Positions 60,219 to 64,000 of a DNA stretch of 64,000 bases are shown in pieces; within the stretch, counting starts at the first letter, position 1; the number at the start of each line of letters is the position of its first letter. The DNA is from Fomes fomentarius (taxonomy: Eukaryota; Basidiomycota; Agaricomycetes; Polyporales; Polyporaceae): contig JABYQN010000004.1 in assembly GCA_022606135.1 (NCBI GenBank), positions 1,674,001 through 1,738,000 on the forward strand, read 5' to 3'. Below the pieces are notes generated by a model. It made no database searches, was not told where the DNA came from, and worked only from the letters and a program-made list of their open reading frames with translations. The position numbers were made by a program, and so were the translations under genes.

Positions 60219-62297
60219 TCAAATACGACAGCGTAACTGAGCGTCCCACTCCCTGGAACCCACGCCCTCGGGAACTACGAAGAGGTCGATGGGGTCGTAG
60301 ATCGCCTTGATAGCGCGCAGGGCTTGGTAGTGCGACCCAAAGAACGAGTGTGCGGGGTTCGGCTCGTAAAGAGAAGCCTGTCGCGAAAAGGTTAGTATCC
60401 CGTGAGCCGTCTCCAAAAGGCAGAATAAAGCAAGCAAACTCCCGCAACTTGAACACGCACCTCGTTGAGGTATGCTCCGGAATCAGGTGCCAAGGCACGA
60501 AGCTTTGCCGTGCGGTCCTTGAGCAACTCACGCAGCTGATTGATCTTGTCTGCGGTCGTGCCTTCTGACCAACCAATCCCAGTGACGACGTGTGCGGCAG
60601 CTTTGCGCCAGGCAGGGTGGATGCCTGCCGCTGACGCGTTGGCTTTGGAGACTGCACCGCCTGCGACTAGGCTAGTAAAGATATGACAGTCAGCCGCAAT
60701 CGTGCAGCGCGACCAAGAGTGAGTGGCTTACTAGTAGTTGAGCCCAGGGATTGTGAGCAGCGCTTGCGCCACCTCTTCCGGGTTGCTTTCTATGACATCC
60801 CGCGGAAGCAGCCACGAGCCCACCTCCGTGTTATATCCCACCTGTCCAGTGTTGCCGATCAAGGCATACCAATCGTTCCAGGACGGCAGAGGCAAGGTGA
60901 ATGCCGACTGCACGGTCAACACGTCCGCCGCATTTCCGGTCTGCGTGGAGTTCGTCGCGACTTCTTGCACGTAGTCCAAGAAGGGATTCATCGTGGCATT
61001 CGCCTGCTTCCAGGACGCGTTAGGCAAGATGCCGAAGAAGATCGTGGAGAGGGTATCATTCGTCGACGAGGCTACCAAGTACCCGCCCCAGCCCGCGTCG
61101 GTCAGTTGTGGAGTGATCCGCACGAGCTCTTTGAAGCTTTGCGACAATGGGGCGTTGGGCTGCGTCCCGTTCACGGAAGCTATGAGGAACACGCCGACAA
61201 CGGGAGTTGAGGGGCGCGTGCGATACGTGACTGAAGTGACAACGCCAAAAGTCCCGCCTCCACCTCCGCGTAGTGCCCAGAAGAGGTCGGAATGCTGATG
61301 TGCGTTGGCTATGAGATGGGCGCCGGACGAGGTCACGACGGAGATCTCGAGGACGTTGTCAACGCCTGAATGGCAGAGATCTCAGGTCGAGCTTCTGGGA
61401 GTGTGCGGAGGGAGCTTACCTAGTCCATAAGAGGGAGAGAGTACGCTATGTCCTCCGCCAAGAAGCCATCCGCCTGCCGCACCGACCGAACCACCAGCTG
61501 AAACTCCGCCCACCAAAGTGCGGTTGGCGGCATCGGCAGCGGCGTATGCTTCATGCCATTGTACCCCAGCCTCGAGAGTCAGAGCTGTTATTCAGCGAGC
61601 GAAGTCAGACATTGATGATAGTATAATCTGTTCATGTTACCGTATGTATATGTCTCGCTCGCAGGTGCGCCGGAAGGAGTAAAGGTAGGATGGACAGTGA
61701 TGTTCTTCAAGTTATGCGTCCAGAGCAGCAATGACCCTCGTGCGGCGCTGCGTCCGAGAAGGTCGTGACTGATGGACCCAAAGTCAGGCGTTCGGGAGCT
61801 GCTGAAATGCATGGACTGGTCGCTCACCCAGTATTCTTCACAACAAGTCGCAAATTATGCCTTGCCGCAAACTTGACAGCAAGTTCGATATCCTTCGGAG
61901 ATCGCGCGTCCACTCCGATAGCAGACACGCTGCCCTGACCGCAGGGAGCCCAAAGGGTCGTATTGAGATAACACGTGTCGATGGTGCCGTTCTGGAGGAT
62001 GTACGTCTCAAAGTTCGGGGACTGCATTGCACCAGGCTGATCTGCACGCCAGTTGCCGTCTGTCCACCCCTTAATCACATCCGCACAACCAGATGAGTTG
62101 GTAGACGAATAGCACGGGCTTGCAGGAGGCTCTGGGAAGAGAAGAGGCTGGGGGACCGAGGCGGCAAGCTTCGCGATGTCTGACGGGGAAGGCCAGCATG
62201 GCTCTCCGTACAAACACCGACAACTTCGACCTGGGGTCGCTGCGAGAACGTCATGCTGGACGAGCCCGAGCAAGAAGAGGAGCCAGAGCTTGGTCAT
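60219..62297 (-). CDS. Secreted FAD-linked oxidase, berberine-bridge-enzyme type
   Basis: The signal peptide MTKLWLLFLLGLVQHDVLA is followed by CRCLYGEPCWPS and the FAD-binding PCMH domain: SAIGVDARSPKDIELAVKFA, LRLVVKNTGHDLLGRS (the histidine that can bind FAD covalently sits across an intron), ALTLEAGVQWHEAYAAAD, and GGSVGAAGGWLLGGGHS followed by LGVDNVLEI. The substrate domain and BBE C-terminus follow (LVAGGAVSKANA, AYLNEASLYEPNPAHSFFG, LFVVPEGVGSREW). Introns are canonical. Members oxidise sugars, alkaloid-like or phenolic substrates with O2; substrate cannot be assigned. A decayed copy lies just upstream on the same strand. The start was chosen at the signal peptide. Confidence 0.92.
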
Positions 62298-62819
62298 ACT
62301 AGAGAAATGAGTGAGAATACGTCCCCGAGGAACCGCGTATCTCTTACATATACCATGTCCTAAGTCCCCTATAATGTCAGCGCCCAAGTGGATTTCGATG
62401 GGGCTATGCAGCCAATTGCAGGAGCGTCGGTTCAGCTTGACAGCTTCCGCAGCGATTGAATGTAGACTTCGCAGCCTTCATGTTTATTCCTGTGCGGCCC
62501 GACAGGGCGTGAGCCAGACAGGAATGCGACGACGCTTTGCCGAGCAAATGAGCGAATCACAAGTTAGTCGGTGACATTGCTGCTGCGCTGCGTACTGTAT
62601 GCAGGGCGCAGTGGGGACCATTTAACGATGTATCATGTGTCCCATATGTCTATCGCGGTAGACATCGGATGCCTGTTGGGGTTAGTACCGTTGGACGGGG
62701 TGGATATGTACACATGACACCACTTTCCGGAACCTTCGCGAGGGCTGACTTGAACAAGCCAAGATCGAACTGATCTCTCAAGCCTCCGGAAAGGACGGAC
62801 GCAAATATGCGGTACGGAT
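62298..62819. other. Upstream region of the FAD oxidase
   Basis: Contains no recognised gene. Parts may be the eroded 3' half of the oxidase relic, which I could not align. Confidence 0.4.
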
Positions 62820-63530
62820 TTATTGGTCGGCCGCAGCGTGGTCAGGCTTGAGGTTGACATTGCGCATGCTGTGTAGCCATCGTACACTAGCTCCGATCGT
62901 TAGTGACGTGTTATTGAGATGAGTCAGGGCCTTCCGGGCGATGCATCGAGACACTGACTGAAGTCGCAGACATCGTCCGGTCTGCCGTTTGGTCGACGAG
63001 TGGTCAGAGCGACTCGCGTATGGCAATCCTCTTCATGTGGTGAGGCCACAGCACGAAAGAGCGGCGAGCGCTGTTTCGACCAAGGAAGATATGTCGTTCA
63101 GTGGATACAGAAAGTCTGGCCACATACCCTGTGTATCGATGACGTTGCGGATTGACGGCAGCCTGAATATGGGTAAATAGATGGGCCTCGACTCCTATAG
63201 CGGGGACACCACCCTGCCCGCACGAACTGTCAGGGGACAGGTCCAAGTAGCAGGTATCCAATTGGCCATCGGGAGTAAGGTATGCCTCGAAGTTGGGATG
63301 CTCCGCTCTCCACCTCCCACTTCGTATAGACCATCGAGCACGCGATGAATTCGGCACTAAGAGACATGGCTCAGCAAGTGGCCGTGGATAGATCAGAGGA
63401 CGGGAGAGCTGCCATAACAAGGTGGACGAATGCTTCCTCGCAAGGATCCTCGTAGAGATAGCGGCACCGTGCATATCTCACGAGAACAGGAGCCTGCGGT
63501 GCGGAGCCAGATGTGCTAACCAAGCATCGG
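62820..63530 (-). pseudogene. Relic of the FAD-linked oxidase N-terminal half
   Basis: Frames match the intact oxidase in order. CRYLYEDPC aligns with CRCLYGEPC, SRPLIYPRPLAEPC with PQPLLFPEPPASPC, WRAEHPNFEAYL with the WRAD...PNFETYI region, LDTCYLDLSPDSSCGQGGVP with IDTCYLNTTLWAPCGQGSVS, LGRNSARRSFVLWPHHMKRI with LGRSAARGSLLLWTHNLKNI, and SLTIGASVRW with ALTLEAGVQW. Frames are broken between segments, the flavin histidine motif is damaged and nothing resembling the C-terminal domain follows. A dead tandem copy. Confidence 0.82.
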
Positions 63531-64000
63531 GATAAGACGGAGCTTTGTGCCAAAGACACGGTCTACGCCGCAACATATTGATCCCGTGTAACGATTTGCG
63601 AGGGCGCAGTGGGGCATGCGAAACGTCAAGGCGAAGTGCGCAAGGTATATCAGCTTCGTGGCGTAACGCATTACGATGTAGGCACCAGACCTGCACTAGG
63701 GTCAAATTCTATCGGTGCCGTGGAAGCAAAGTGAGCAGCTCAAAAGACATGAACAAAGAAGATCAGATACCATCCGAGGTAATGTTCCCTGCTCTCTCCT
63801 AGCTATGAATTGGACGCCCTGCTTCAAGCCTGATCATGAGATTATAAAGCGCGAGATGAAGAGGATCGTCTCAATGTGAGTAGCCCTACGACGATCACTA
63901 TTCTAAATCAGACAACGTCGCTTATCGGACATCTCAAGGGGAGCCAGATGGAGACAGAGAACAACGAGGTCGGAAGTGGACAGAACGGTGACCTATTAGA
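63531..64000. other. Window end, nothing recognised
   Basis: No conserved coding segment is visible. A short plus frame from 63806 (MNWTPCFKPDHEII) could be the start of a gene continuing beyond the window, but there is no support. Confidence 0.3.

Overview
The window reads as filamentous-fungal nuclear DNA, most likely from an agaricomycete basidiomycete (inference). Genes have many short GT-AG introns, including micro-exons. The gene set fits this: LAMMER kinase, PHD-MYST acetyltransferase, deuterolysin, thaumatin-like proteins, berberine-bridge-type oxidase and a Tad1-like LINE. I see no prokaryotic, plasmid or CRISPR features.

Layout. 0-24 kb: the 3' end of an aspartic protease; a LAMMER kinase (-); a PHD/MYST histone acetyltransferase (+); a decayed deuterolysin beside an intact cysteine-rich gene (-); a decayed copy of that cysteine-rich gene beside an intact deuterolysin (+); a DUF1295 membrane protein (+); an intron-containing tRNA-Ala; and a thioredoxin-fold protein (+). 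24.6-52.2 kb: an array of six thaumatin-like genes. Four are intact on the minus strand, one on plus is a relic and one on plus is intact. The array is interrupted by a 6.5 kb full-length LINE with a 13-bp target-site duplication, by a conserved small gene of unknown function and by a complete urease gene. 52.6-64 kb: a conserved hypothetical gene (-), an MFS transporter (+), a PiT phosphate permease (+, with a one-base frameshift), a berberine-bridge-type FAD oxidase (-) and a relic of the same oxidase.

Themes. (1) Repeated local duplication followed by decay. The deuterolysin, the cysteine-rich gene, the thaumatin-like gene, the urease C-terminus and the FAD oxidase each have an intact copy and a broken copy nearby. 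The order urease - thaumatin relic - urease C-terminal relic - thaumatin gene points to tandem duplication of a urease/thaumatin block. (2) All thaumatin genes share a 7-nt micro-exon, and the thioredoxin-like gene carries its CxxC active site across a 10-nt micro-exon. (3) Several otherwise intact genes are one base short, twice in CCCCTC. This suggests sequence error as much as real decay.

Functionally the window holds extracellular and wall-related secreted proteins (proteases, thaumatin-like proteins, FAD oxidase), nitrogen and phosphate acquisition (urease, phosphate permease) and housekeeping regulators. I see no evidence of a co-regulated metabolic gene cluster, and found no wholly new biological system.
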